The notes under the pieces: model-generated | What the model was told of the DNA's origin: nothing | Seen by the model: the letters and a program-made list of their open reading frames with translations, nothing else | Databases searched by the model: none | NCBI RefSeq assembly: GCF_031844705.1 | Contig: NZ_CP134609.1 | Location: 2,852,001-2,916,000 of the forward strand | DNA: 64,000 nucleotides | Direction of reading: 5' to 3' | DNA from: Streptomyces sp. ITFR-16 | GTDB lineage: Bacteria > Actinomycetota > Actinomycetes > Streptomycetales > Streptomycetaceae | Part shown: in pieces, positions 47,795-57,167 of the stretch | Numbering within the stretch: position 1 is the stretch's first letter | Layout of the letters: each line of letters starts with the position of its first letter | Translations under genes and position numbers: made by a program

Positions 47795-50700
47795 TCAGGA
47801 TCCCGTATATCCGATCTCGCCGAGCCGCTTGCGCATGACATCCGCGTAACCGGTGGTGCCGGCGCCCTTGGGGTGGAAGGACTCGCGGCTGATGCACACC
47901 CCGTCGCCGACGCCCCACAGGCACACCCCGGGTTGCGCAGCGGGGTCGCCGTCGTGGAAGTCACCATCGCCGTTGGGCCCGGTGACCACCTTGTTGATCC
48001 ACTCCGGGTCGTCGCAGCCACCATGGCCGACAAACGCGTCGACCGGGTTGGCGTACTCCACCTTGAGCTTCTGGGAGCCGGTCCGCAGCGTGTCCACCGC
48101 CTTCTTCTGCTCGGCATCGGCGTAGTTGACCAGGGTGGCCAGGGCCTCCACCTCGGTCATGTCGAGCCACAGGGAGCCTGTGCACTTGACCGTCCGGCTC
48201 AGCAGTTCGGGATACCCCATCAGGACGATCTGCGCGTTGGGCGCCTTCGTCGCGATGCTCTCCAGAACCGAGGTCAGATCCGGGATCATACGGTCGATGA
48301 TGGCCTTCTTCTCCGGCAGGAAGCTGTCCGTGGCGCAGTCGGTGGGCAATATGCACTGCGACATGGCGTTCGCGAAGCCGCCCTCGTCATTCCCGCCGAG
48401 GGTCAGCATGACCAGGGTGGTGTCGTTGCTGAGCACCCCGGAGTCGACTTGCAGCACCTCGTTGAACTGGCCTTCGCCGAACTTCTGCGGCGAGTTGCCG
48501 GACGGAACGTAGGCGACGTTCTTGGTCATCGCTCCTGAGCAGGCGGCGAATCCGAGTTCCACGTCGCTGCTGAAATGGTCCACGCTGGTGCCGACCGGCT
48601 GTGACATGCCGGGGAGCACCATCTTGCGAGCCCAGGCGTTCTTGCTGCGACGGCAGGCGTTCCACTGCTTGGTGCCATGGTCCTTGTTGGTCTCCGGAAG
48701 GTAGTCGCCGGCACCCTCGCCGGAGGTGTAGGAGTCACCGAGCACGGCAACCACGTGCTTGGGCTTGCCTCCCAGCGGCTGGAAGGCCACGGCATCCCAG
48801 GCCACGTCCTCGTCCCCGGTGCCGTCCTGGGTGGTGTTCGCGAGCCGGACGCGGGGCTTCCCGCTGACCTTGTACGAACCGAGCGAGACCCACTCGTTGG
48901 CCTTGCGTTCCTGGCTGATGTAGCGGGTGCGGGTGAAGGTGCCGCTGCCCGTGTCGATCTCGTACATCGCCTGCTGGGTGTGGGCTCCGTGATCAGGCAG
49001 ATGGACCAGGATGCGTACCCAGTCGTTCAGACCCGAGCCCAGGGACCAGGTGCCGGTGGTCAGGAGACGGGCTCCGTCGGTGTCCGATGCCTTGCGGGTG
49101 TGGGAGAACCAGAAGTGGTCGCCGTAGGCGGCACCCAACTGGTGCAGATCGATCTTGCCCGGATAGGTGGCGTTGTGACTGGCGAAGGTGAAGGAGAACG
49201 TACCTGCCGATCTGGAGACATCACATTTGTGCCCGCTCTGGCCGGCCGGCGCGGTTCCGTTGGCCACGTCGTCGACCACCAGGGTTCCCGAGGGAAGGCC
49301 CGCGTCGCAGACCGGTGGATAGGAGGAGTTCTCGTTGGGCTGCTCCGGATAGTCGGCGCTGTTGAACCGGTGAACGGGATTGCCGCACTGGCCGGCATCA
49401 CAGAATTTCCACTTGACGCTGTCGTGCCACCAGCACTTCAGGTAGAGCGGGTCCTTCTCGTCCGGGTCGCCGGGAAGCTTGCACGGCCCCTCGCCGGTCT
49501 TGTTCGACGAGCCGTCATGAACCTTGGTGTGGTCGCAGTCGTTGGCCTCGGTGCAGAAGAGGATCGTGGGCGGCTTCGCGGACGTGCGGTACGCGTTGCT
49601 GTTCCACCAGGCGGCCCGGTATCCCGCCTGCATGTCACCGGGTTTGAACAGGGCCGAGATCGGCCGGGCAGCCCAGCCGATGACCTTCTCCTGGTAAGGC
49701 CAGTCCTGCGGGTGCGCGGCGTGTGAGTAGTCGTCCGCGCCGCTCGCGTTCTCCAGGAAGGGAGTGCGGCTCTCCTTCCACAGCGGGTTGGCCGGGTTGT
49801 TCGTCCAGCCGACCCCCCACTTGCCGCTGTTGCTCGAAGCCTCGGACTGCGGGTGGAAACCGGAGTTGTAGGCCCACAGGGCGAAGAACCAGCTCTCGAT
49901 GTACTTCGGCTGCCCCTCATTGACCGTCATGCCCGCTTTGCTGGTCTCATTCCATTTCGATGCCAGGATGTCGGCGCCGTAGGCGATGTTGGCCGTGTAG
50001 TCGAGGGCAGCCGCTTCCTTCTGGGCGGTCGTCAGCTGGGTGTCGCTCTTGCGCATGCCGTCGGTGACCTGGGTGATGCCGTAGCCGCAATCGGCCTTGG
50101 TCCAGTCGATCGCCCACGCGTCGCCTTGATCGCCGTCGGCCGCGTATTTGATGCCGTAGTAGTTGCCTATGAGCGGGTTCGCGGTGACGCCGGGGACGGC
50201 GTACCGGGTGGCCTGCCACATATTGGACTCCTGCGCGGTGATGCCGAGCAGGATCTGCGAGGGGATGTACCAGTCGTCGTTGCCGTCCGGGACCCCGTTG
50301 GGGTCGCCCTCCAGAGCGCGCAGCGGAAAGAGCACCTGCGGGCTGTAGGCGGTCACACCGGTGCCGTTCCAGTTCGCCGGACGGGAGATCCACTGGTCCA
50401 GGTTGTCGGTGACGGCCTGGTCGACCGCCCATTCGACCTGCCGGGGCGTGGGCTGCAGGGCCTGCTTGCGTACGTCATTGCGCGGGACCGCGCAGGTCCG
50501 CTCGTCCTCGACCGGATTGTTCGGATCCGCAGCCGCCGCACTGCTCGGCGTACGGGCCGGGGACGCCTCGGCAGGGGCGAGGGCGGGGGAGGCGGCCCGG
50601 CCCTGGTCGATCCTCCCCCGCGAGAGGGCGACCTCGCCGGGGGTCGTTTCCAGGCGAGCGGTGCGACCGGTGGAGAGTGTGGTGATCTCCGCCGCCACGG

Positions 50701-51790
50701 GCCGGGCCGACAGGGCGTCGGCATCTGCCGGAGACGTCTTGGCGTTCGCCCAGTTGGACGTGACGAGAGCCTGCCCGGAAGTGGTGGCGACGGCTTCCTT
50801 GGCGACGCCGGGGTTCTTCACGGCGGCGGGCAGGCGGCCGGAGCTCTTCGCCTGACCGGTGATGTACACCGTGCCGTCCGACGAAGCCGTCAGGTCCACG
50901 TCCGCCATACGGCCTGTGGCCAGCGTGCTGCTCCTGGAATCCACGAATCGCCGGACCGCGGCCTTGCCCTGACTGCGCCGGTCCAGGAAGACCAGGCCAC
51001 CGTCGTGGTCGGTGCGGAGCTGGAACGCGATGCCGGTGGTGTCGGCGAGCCGGGTCCGCTTCCCCTTGGAATCGATCTTCACGACGCTGTAGCCGTCCGC
51101 AGCGGCGATGCCTCCCTGGTACGGGACAGCGGACGTCACCTGGCCGTCGAGCTTCAGCGAGGCTTGCGCCTTCTTGGCCTCGGCGTCGATGGCGACCAGC
51201 CGGGTGGCGTTCTCGCTGGACGAGTCGTCGGTGAACTGCGAGACGACGGCCCGCTCGTCGCGGCCGCAGCCCGGTGAGAAGTAGGCGAGAGAGGAATGCA
51301 CCGACAGCTTGGTCACGCCACCGGTGTTCAGGTCGACCACGGCGGTGAACGCACCTCGGGTCATCAGCTCCGGCTTGTTCGTGAACGTGCGGGGGGCGTA
51401 GACCACGACCGCCCGATCGCCGGAGGCGGTGACGCAGGCGTTGCCGATCCACGCGTCCGCCTCGAATCCGGGTTCGGACAGCGAGGCCGCGGTCTTCCAG
51501 GCGTAGCCGCTGCTCTTCTCGGCCACCAGAATGTGGAACCCCTGCGCATCCGAACTCGTGGTCCAGGCACGGTCTGCGGCCTGGCGCCACTGCTTGCCCA
51601 GCACCTGGGCACGCTGACCACCGGGCACCGCCGACGGCGCGGCCGGCTTCGGCGCGGAGGTCTGCGGCACATCGATGGCCGATGAGGCGCGGGGGCTGTC
51701 AGCGGCAGCGACTGCCTGGATGAGCCCGCTCAGGACCGCGGTGGCCGCGAAGCCGGCGATCACGCGACGAGCATGTCTGGACGCTCTCAA
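47795..51790 (-). CDS. Giant secreted transglycosylase-like/golvesin/SGNH protein
   Basis: 1331 residues. Signal peptide about 1-30. Residues 60-400 look like a β-propeller-type region, then an Ala/Pro linker. About 500-620 is a lytic-transglycosylase-like domain (PSQILLGITAQESNMWQA with the probable catalytic Glu, DCGYGITQVTDGM, LDYTANIAYGADILASKW). A Cys/Trp-rich segment follows (LKCWWHDSVKWKFCDAGQCG). About 853-1003 is a golvesin-like jelly-roll (WVRILVHLPDHGAHTQQA, DEDVAWDAVAFQP). About 1010-1331 is an SGNH hydrolase (VLGDSYTSGEGAGDY, LTLGGNDEGG, CISRESFHPKGAGT). The start is a TTG with GGGGA 8 nt upstream. The protein encoded at 61395 onward shares the chassis but not the C-terminus. Confidence 0.88.
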   Translation of the reverse strand: MRASRHARRVIAGFAATAVLSGLIQAVAAADSPRASSAIDVPQTSAPKPAAPSAVPGGQRAQVLGKQWRQAADRAWTTSSDAQGFHILVAEKSSGYAWKTAASLSEPGFEADAWIGNACVTASGDRAVVVYAPRTFTNKPELMTRGAFTAVVDLNTGGVTKLSVHSSLAYFSPGCGRDERAVVSQFTDDSSSENATRLVAIDAEAKKAQASLKLDGQVTSAVPYQGGIAAADGYSVVKIDSKGKRTRLADTTGIAFQLRTDHDGGLVFLDRRSQGKAAVRRFVDSRSSTLATGRMADVDLTASSDGTVYITGQAKSSGRLPAAVKNPGVAKEAVATTSGQALVTSNWANAKTSPADADALSARPVAAEITTLSTGRTARLETTPGEVALSRGRIDQGRAASPALAPAEASPARTPSSAAAADPNNPVEDERTCAVPRNDVRKQALQPTPRQVEWAVDQAVTDNLDQWISRPANWNGTGVTAYSPQVLFPLRALEGDPNGVPDGNDDWYIPSQILLGITAQESNMWQATRYAVPGVTANPLIGNYYGIKYAADGDQGDAWAIDWTKADCGYGITQVTDGMRKSDTQLTTAQKEAAALDYTANIAYGADILASKWNETSKAGMTVNEGQPKYIESWFFALWAYNSGFHPQSEASSNSGKWGVGWTNNPANPLWKESRTPFLENASGADDYSHAAHPQDWPYQEKVIGWAARPISALFKPGDMQAGYRAAWWNSNAYRTSAKPPTILFCTEANDCDHTKVHDGSSNKTGEGPCKLPGDPDEKDPLYLKCWWHDSVKWKFCDAGQCGNPVHRFNSADYPEQPNENSSYPPVCDAGLPSGTLVVDDVANGTAPAGQSGHKCDVSRSAGTFSFTFASHNATYPGKIDLHQLGAAYGDHFWFSHTRKASDTDGARLLTTGTWSLGSGLNDWVRILVHLPDHGAHTQQAMYEIDTGSGTFTRTRYISQERKANEWVSLGSYKVSGKPRVRLANTTQDGTGDEDVAWDAVAFQPLGGKPKHVVAVLGDSYTSGEGAGDYLPETNKDHGTKQWNACRRSKNAWARKMVLPGMSQPVGTSVDHFSSDVELGFAACSGAMTKNVAYVPSGNSPQKFGEGQFNEVLQVDSGVLSNDTTLVMLTLGGNDEGGFANAMSQCILPTDCATDSFLPEKKAIIDRMIPDLTSVLESIATKAPNAQIVLMGYPELLSRTVKCTGSLWLDMTEVEALATLVNYADAEQKKAVDTLRTGSQKLKVEYANPVDAFVGHGGCDDPEWINKVVTGPNGDGDFHDGDPAAQPGVCLWGVGDGVCISRESFHPKGAGTTGYADVMRKRLGEIGYTGS

Positions 51791-52075
51791 GTGAAAATCC
51801 CCTGTTGGTTACGGGCATGACAAGAGCACCCTCGTCGGTCGGCTCCCGAAAGGACCGTCGCGGGTGGTTCAGCCTGGTGGGACTGGTCCAGACCCTACGT
51901 CGAACGCATATTCCATAGATATACGAAGGCGGAAATTGACCACTTCTGCAAGCGCTCTCTCGGAGACGGATCTGTGCGCCTACCAGTGACAACCTGTGCG
52001 GTTTCCCTGAAGAGCGACGGATCGGTCGTCACCGCGACCGACGGAATGGCCGATTTCCAGCGGGTCCCGGGTACG
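51791..52075. other. Promoter region of the SGNH giant
   Basis: 285 bp. It is AT-rich around 51890-51930 (GCATATTCCATAGATATACG), the best candidate for the minus-strand promoter. No gene is supported. Confidence 0.4.
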
Positions 52076-52120
52076 GGAACGGGCGGTGTGCGGGGCTCTT
52101 CCCCGCACACCGCCCGTTCC
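52076..52120 (-). terminator. 20-bp perfect hairpin after the PBP gene
   Basis: Arms 52076-52095 (starting GGAACGGGCGGTGTGCGGGG) and 52101-52120 are exactly complementary with the 5-nt loop CTCTT. It lies 13 bp past the stop of the penicillin-binding protein gene. Confidence 0.88.
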
Positions 52121-52132
52121 GTTGCCGGCCGG

Positions 52133-54415
52133 TCAGCGCGACTGGTCGTTCTCGTTCTCCGGCCGCCGGTCCCCGGAGACGTCCGGCAGCTCGATCGTGG
52201 CCGAGGGCCCCGGTTCCGTCGACGGGCCGGTGGGCGGCTCGCTCGACGGGTCGCCCGAGGGCGAGGACGGCGGCGGGCTCACCGGCGGCTCGCTGGAGGA
52301 GGGCGGCTCGGACGAGGGCGGCGGCGTGGACGGGTCGTCGGAGGGCGACGGGTCCGCGGTGGGCGAGGTGCTCGGGGACGGCGAGCCGGTGTCCGGCGGC
52401 GGGCTGACCGCGGCACCCATGTCGGTGTCGAGGTCGAACTCGTTGGGCGCACCCATGGCGTGCGAGGTGAAGTCGGCCCAGATCTCGGCGGGGAAGCCAC
52501 CACCGTTGACACGGCCGCCCCCGCCCGCGCCCTTCAGGGGCACCTGCGCGTTCATCTTCACCTTCTTGCCGTCGTCGTCGGTGCGGTCGAAGGCGGCCTC
52601 ACCGAACAGCCCGACCGAGGTGACCAGGTCGGGGGTGTAGCCGCTGAACCAGGCCGACTTGTTGTCGTCCGAGGTACCGGTCTTGCCCGCGATCTGCTGC
52701 TTGGAGAGTCCCTCGGCGTTGCGGACCGCGCCATGGGCCGTACCGTCGTCGACCACACCGGTCAGCACGGAGGTCACCGAGTCCGCCGCCTGCCGGGTGA
52801 TCACCTGGCCGCCGATCGCGTCGGGCATCTTCACCGGCTCGTCGCCCTGGTGCACGGCCGACTTCACGATCTGCGGGGTGACCTTCTTGCCGTGGTTGTC
52901 GAGCGTGGCGTAGATCCCGGCCATCTCCATCGGGCTGGCGCCCATGGAACCGAGGGTCTGCGCCGGCGCGGCCGGAAGCCCCTCCACGTCCATGCCGAGC
53001 TTTCCGGCGGTCTGCATCACCTTGTCCATGCCGACGTCGACGCCCATCTGCGCGAAGACGGAGTTGATGGACTTGTTCATCGCCGTCTGGACGGTGACCT
53101 GACCGTAGTTCTGGTCGTCCTCGTTCTCCGGGGCGAAGTACCTGTCACCACCCACGACCGGGCGCTTGCTGGTGCCGTCGTAGCGGGTACTGGCCGTGAT
53201 CGGCTCGTCGTCCTGGGTCTGCGACCTCTGGTCGAGTGCGGCGGCGAGGATGACCGGCTTGAAGGTGGAGGCGGGCTGGTAGTCACGCCGGGTGGCGTTC
53301 GACGTCCAGTGCTCGCTCTGTCCGCGTCCGCCGTACAGGGCGAGCACCGCGCCGTTCTTCGGGTTCACCGACACGGCGCCGGCCTGGACGTCCTTGTCGA
53401 GCTTGCGCCGCTTGGTGTCCAGCTTGTCGATCAGCTTGGTCTCGACCGACTTCTCCAGCTGCTGCTGCTTCTTCTTGTCGATGTTGACCGTGATCGTCCA
53501 GCCGCCGAGGTCGAACTGCTCGCCGCTGATGCCCAGCTGCTTCAGCACGGCCTGGCGGGCCGCGTCGACGATGTAGCCCTTCTGGCCGGCGACCCCGTTG
53601 AGCGGCTTGGGGTCGCGCGGGACGGGGAACTTCAGCTTCTGGCGCTTCGCGGAGTCCAGCCAGTCCTCCTCGACCATGTTGTTCAGCACGTAGTTCCAGC
53701 GCTCCTTGACGAGCGCCTTCCCCCTCGGGCCCGCGACGGCCCAGTCGTACTGGCTCGGCGCCTGGAGCAGCGCGGCGAGGTAGGCGCCCTGCGCCACGTC
53801 GAGGTCCTTGGCGTCCACGCCGTAGTACGCCTGCGCCGCGGCCTGGATGCCGTACGCGCCCCGGCCGTAGTAGCTGGTGTTGATGTACCCGGCGAGGATC
53901 TCCTTCTTGCTCTTCTTCTGGTCGACCTTGAGCGAGATGACCAGTTCCTTGAGCTTCCGGGTGACCGTCTGGTCCTGGTCGAGGTAGTAGTTCTTGACGT
54001 ACTGCTGGGTGATGGTCGAACCACCCTGCTTGCCCTTGCCGGACACGGTGTTGATCAGACCGCGCGCGGTGCCCTTGAAGTCGACGCCCTTGTCGCTGTA
54101 GAAGGACTTGTTCTCGGCGGCGACGAAGGTGTCCTGCACCTCCTTCGGGATCTCCGCGAGGCCCACGATCTCCCGGTTGACCTTGCCGGTCCTGGCCAGC
54201 AGGCTGCCGTCGGAGTACTTGTAGACGTTGGCCTGCAGCCTGGCCTGGGCGTTGCCCTCGGGCACCTGGACGACCATGTAGAGCACGGCGAAGGCGCCCA
54301 TGCCCAGCAGGCAGATCCCGAACGCCGTGCCCAGCATCTTCCGCCAGGTGAAGAGCCTGCGTATGCCGCTCTTCTCGGCCCGCCGCTGGGCTCGTCGCGC
54401 TTCCGCTCGACCCAT
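52133..54415 (-). CDS. Class A penicillin-binding protein
   Basis: 760 residues, bifunctional cell-wall synthase. Cytoplasmic basic tail, one transmembrane helix (about 28-50: LGTAFGICLLGMGAFAVLYMV), and a GT51 transglycosylase domain (FVAAENKSFYSDKGVD with the catalytic Glu near 98; KQGGSTITQQYVKN). The transpeptidase has SxxK at about 384 (PASTFKPV), SxN at about 451 (KSINSVF) and KTG at about 577 (AGKTGTSDDN). The last 120 residues are a disordered Pro/Ser/Thr-rich tail. It polymerises and cross-links peptidoglycan. It is divergent from the SPFH gene. Confidence 0.95.
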   Translation of the reverse strand: MGRAEARRAQRRAEKSGIRRLFTWRKMLGTAFGICLLGMGAFAVLYMVVQVPEGNAQARLQANVYKYSDGSLLARTGKVNREIVGLAEIPKEVQDTFVAAENKSFYSDKGVDFKGTARGLINTVSGKGKQGGSTITQQYVKNYYLDQDQTVTRKLKELVISLKVDQKKSKKEILAGYINTSYYGRGAYGIQAAAQAYYGVDAKDLDVAQGAYLAALLQAPSQYDWAVAGPRGKALVKERWNYVLNNMVEEDWLDSAKRQKLKFPVPRDPKPLNGVAGQKGYIVDAARQAVLKQLGISGEQFDLGGWTITVNIDKKKQQQLEKSVETKLIDKLDTKRRKLDKDVQAGAVSVNPKNGAVLALYGGRGQSEHWTSNATRRDYQPASTFKPVILAAALDQRSQTQDDEPITASTRYDGTSKRPVVGGDRYFAPENEDDQNYGQVTVQTAMNKSINSVFAQMGVDVGMDKVMQTAGKLGMDVEGLPAAPAQTLGSMGASPMEMAGIYATLDNHGKKVTPQIVKSAVHQGDEPVKMPDAIGGQVITRQAADSVTSVLTGVVDDGTAHGAVRNAEGLSKQQIAGKTGTSDDNKSAWFSGYTPDLVTSVGLFGEAAFDRTDDDGKKVKMNAQVPLKGAGGGGRVNGGGFPAEIWADFTSHAMGAPNEFDLDTDMGAAVSPPPDTGSPSPSTSPTADPSPSDDPSTPPPSSEPPSSSEPPVSPPPSSPSGDPSSEPPTGPSTEPGPSATIELPDVSGDRRPENENDQSR

Positions 54416-54637
54416 CGCTTGGTTGCTCCCGTTTCTCTGCTCGACCGGATCCGCTCGGACCTGCCAGCTAACACCGTTGACAAGGCCAAAAAGCAGGCGA
54501 TCCGACGTTTTCCGGACGTGACAATCAGCACCCGTTCCTGAAGGAACCGACTCACGAGAGGTGCGCAGGGTTGCCGGAAGGGTTAATGTGTAATCACATT
54601 GCTAGCGACGCGCTAGCCACACGTAACGGGGGATTCC

Positions 54638-55609
54638 ATGACCGAACCGCTCAACCAGAACACTCCGGCGCAGTCGGCGGCCGACCTCGTCCCGGATGCC
54701 CCGCAGATGCCGGAACCGCAGGTCCGCGAGACGACGGCGCACAGCATCGGGGGCGGGCTCGGCCTGCTGCTGACCGTGCTCGGCGTGATCGTCGGCATCG
54801 CTCTCGCCATCGTCGGAGGCGTCATAGGGAGCGGCGGGAACAACGCGGTGGGCGTCCCGGTCTGCATCCTGGGCGTGCTGCTCGCCATCGCCTCGTTCTT
54901 CTGCATGGGCGGTGTGAAGATGGTCGCACCGGGCGAGGCGAGGGTCATCCAGCTGTTCGGCCGGTACGTCGGCACGATCCGCGCGGACGGGCTGCGCTGG
55001 GTCAACCCGCTGACCTCCAGCCGCAAGATCTCCACCCGGGTCCGCAACCACGAGACCGCCGTCCTGAAGGTCAACGACGCCTACGGCAACCCGATCGAGC
55101 TGGCGGCGATCGTGGTGTGGAAGGTGGAGGACACCGCGCAGGCCCTGTTCGAGGTCGACGACTTCCTGGAGTTCGTCGCCACCCAGACCGAGTCGGCGGT
55201 CCGGCACATCGCGATCGAGTACCCGTACGACGCCCACGAGGAGGGCGGTCTCTCGCTGCGCGGCAACGCCGAGGAGATCACCGAGAAGCTGGCCGCGGAG
55301 CTCACGGCACGGGTGCAGGCGGCGGGCGTCCGGATCATCGAGTCCCGCTTCAGCCACCTCGCGTACGCCCCCGAGATCGCCTCGGCGATGCTCCAGCGCC
55401 AGCAGGCCGGTGCGGTGGTCGCGGCCCGGCAGCAGATCGTGGAAGGAGCGGTCGGCATGGTCGAGATGGCGCTGACCCGGATCGCCGAGCAGGACATCGT
55501 CGAGCTGGACTCCGAGCGGAAGGCCGCCATGGTGAGCAATCTGATGGTGGTCCTGTGCGGTGACCGCGCCGCGCAGCCGGTCCTCAATACGGGCACGCTC
55601 TACCAGTGA
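54638..55609 (+). CDS. SPFH/Band 7 membrane protein
   Basis: 323 residues. Two hydrophobic helices lie at about 38-66 and 75-92, followed by an SPFH domain ([52 protein letters not shown] [16 protein letters not shown]) and a C-terminal helix region (AQQ-type [19 protein letters not shown]). Members scaffold membrane microdomains. The ATG at 54638 follows a GGGGG tract. Its stop overlaps the start of the downstream Arc-like gene by 4 nt, a pairing seen in Streptomyces. Confidence 0.9.
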   Translation: MTEPLNQNTPAQSAADLVPDAPQMPEPQVRETTAHSIGGGLGLLLTVLGVIVGIALAIVGGVIGSGGNNAVGVPVCILGVLLAIASFFCMGGVKMVAPGEARVIQLFGRYVGTIRADGLRWVNPLTSSRKISTRVRNHETAVLKVNDAYGNPIELAAIVVWKVEDTAQALFEVDDFLEFVATQTESAVRHIAIEYPYDAHEEGGLSLRGNAEEITEKLAAELTARVQAAGVRIIESRFSHLAYAPEIASAMLQRQQAGAVVAARQQIVEGAVGMVEMALTRIAEQDIVELDSERKAAMVSNLMVVLCGDRAAQPVLNTGTLYQ

Positions 55610-55881
55610 CGGAGGAAGCCCCCCGGGGCGGGGCACCGCGGTCCCGGCCGCAGCAGCGCAAGCAGATGCTGCTGCGGCTGGACCCCGCGGTGCACGACGC
55701 GCTGGCCCGCTGGGCCTCGGACGAACTGCGCAGCGCGAACGCGCAGATCGAGTTCCTGCTGCGGCGGGCGCTCGCGGAGGCGGGGCGGCTGCCGGGCGGG
55801 GCGGCGCCGATCGCCCGCCGGGGGCGCCCGCCGAAGGCTCCGGACCCGGCCCCCGGCCCGGAGCCGCAGGACACCGGCTGA
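55606..55881 (+). CDS. Arc-like ribbon-helix-helix protein
   Basis: 91 residues. The middle (QMLLRLDPAVHDALARWASDELRSANAQIEFLLRRAL) has the ribbon-helix-helix pattern of Arc-type DNA-binding proteins; the flanks are proline-rich and probably disordered. It starts at a GTG overlapping the SPFH stop (GTGA), so the two are coupled. It may regulate the SPFH operon, or the fold may serve protein binding. The target is unknown. Confidence 0.82.
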   Translation: MTEEAPRGGAPRSRPQQRKQMLLRLDPAVHDALARWASDELRSANAQIEFLLRRALAEAGRLPGGAAPIARRGRPPKAPDPAPGPEPQDTG

Positions 55882-55920
55882 CCGCACCCCCGGGGCCCTC
55901 CCCGGGGGGTGCGCACCCGG

Positions 55921-55939
55921 GTATACATGCGAGGTATAC
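55921..55939 (+). promoter_or_regulatory. Paired GTATAC boxes upstream of padR
   Basis: Two GTATAC palindromes (55921-55926 and 55934-55939) lie 21 bp before the padR start. AT-rich dyads of this type match the PadR habit of repressing their own promoters. Confidence 0.55.
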
Positions 55940-55959
55940 ACACCATGTAGAGTGCTCGC

Positions 55960-56484
55960 ATGTCTATCGGCCACACCCTGCTCGGGCTCCTGGAGTCCGG
56001 CCCCCGCCACGGCTACGACCTCAAGCGGACCTTCGACGAGAAGTTCGGTCACGACCGTCCCCTGCACTACGGACAGGTCTACTCGACCATGTCCCGGCTG
56101 CTCAAGAACGGCCTGGTCGAGGTCGACGGCGTGGAGAGCGGCGGCGGCCCCGAACGCAAGCGCTACGCCATCACCGACGCCGGCATCACCGATGTCGCCG
56201 CCTGGCTCGCCCAGCCCGAGAAGCCCGAGCCGTACCTCCAGTCGACCCTGTACACCAAGGTCGTCCTGGCCATGATGACCGGCCGCAGCGCCGCCGATGT
56301 GCTGGACGCCCAGCGCTCCGAGCACCTGCGCCTGATGCGCATCCTCACCGACCGCAAGCGCCGGGGCGACCTCGCCGACCAGCTGATCTGCGACCACGCC
56401 CTGTTCCACCTGGAGGCGGACCTGCGCTGGCTGGAACTGACCGCCGCGCGACTCGGCCAGCTCGCGAAGGTGGTGGCCCCGTGA
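55960..56484 (+). CDS. PadR-family repressor
   Basis: 174 residues. The PadR winged helix occupies 1-80 (GHTLLGLLESGPRHGYDLKR, HYGQVYSTMSRLLKNGLVEV, YAITDAG), followed by the C-terminal dimerisation helices (Vir_act_alpha_C-like). It overlaps the ABC ATPase start by 4 nt, forming a padR-ATPase-permease operon. It probably represses this operon until the exported compound binds. Paired GTATAC boxes lie just upstream. Confidence 0.93.
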   Translation: MSIGHTLLGLLESGPRHGYDLKRTFDEKFGHDRPLHYGQVYSTMSRLLKNGLVEVDGVESGGGPERKRYAITDAGITDVAAWLAQPEKPEPYLQSTLYTKVVLAMMTGRSAADVLDAQRSEHLRLMRILTDRKRRGDLADQLICDHALFHLEADLRWLELTAARLGQLAKVVAP

Positions 56485-57167
56485 CCCCCGCCGGCTCCCT
56501 GCTCGCCGCCCACGACCTGCGCAAGACCTACGGGACGACGCCCGCGCTGGACGGTGCCTCGTTCTCCGTCCACCCCGGCGAGGTCGTCGCCGTGATGGGC
56601 CCCTCCGGCTCCGGCAAGTCCACCCTGCTGCACTGCCTCGCCGGGATCATCACCCCCGACTCCGGGACCATCACCTACGCGGGCCGCGAGCTGTCCGCGA
56701 TGTCCGACGCCGAGCGCAGCGCCCTGCGCCGCAGCGAGTTCGGCTTCGTCTTCCAGTTCGGCCAGCTCGTGCCCGAACTGACGTGCACGGAGAACGTCGC
56801 GCTGCCGCTCCGGCTGAACGGCACCCGCCGCAAGGACGCCGAGCGCACCGCCCTGGCCTGGATGGAGCGTCTGGAGGTCGACGACATCGGCGCCCAGCGC
56901 CCCGGCGAGGTCTCCGGCGGCCAGGGCCAGCGCGTCGCCGTGGCCCGTGCGCTGGCCGCCTCCCCGAAGGTGATCTTCGCGGACGAGCCGACCGGCGCCC
57001 TCGACTCCCTCAACGGCGAGCGGGTCATGCAGCTGCTCACCGAGGCCGCCCGGTCGGCCAACGTCGCCGTGGTCCTGGTGACCCACGAGGCCCGGGTCGC
57101 CGCCTACTCCGACCGCGACGTCACCGTGCGCGACGGCCGGGCCCACGACCTGGAGCACTCCGTATGA
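56481..57167 (+). CDS. ABC transporter ATPase, MacB/LolD type
   Basis: 228 residues. Walker A GPSGSGKST is at 40-48, the Q-loop in FVFQFGQLVPELT, the signature VSGGQGQRVAVARAL, Walker B VIFADEPTGALDS and the H-loop LVTHE. It starts at a GTG overlapping padR and ends overlapping the permease by 4 nt, so the three are coupled. It drives the FtsX-like permease, as in peptide or antibiotic export and mechanotransmission systems. Confidence 0.94.
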   Translation: MTPAGSLLAAHDLRKTYGTTPALDGASFSVHPGEVVAVMGPSGSGKSTLLHCLAGIITPDSGTITYAGRELSAMSDAERSALRRSEFGFVFQFGQLVPELTCTENVALPLRLNGTRRKDAERTALAWMERLEVDDIGAQRPGEVSGGQGQRVAVARALAASPKVIFADEPTGALDSLNGERVMQLLTEAARSANVAVVLVTHEARVAAYSDRDVTVRDGRAHDLEHSV

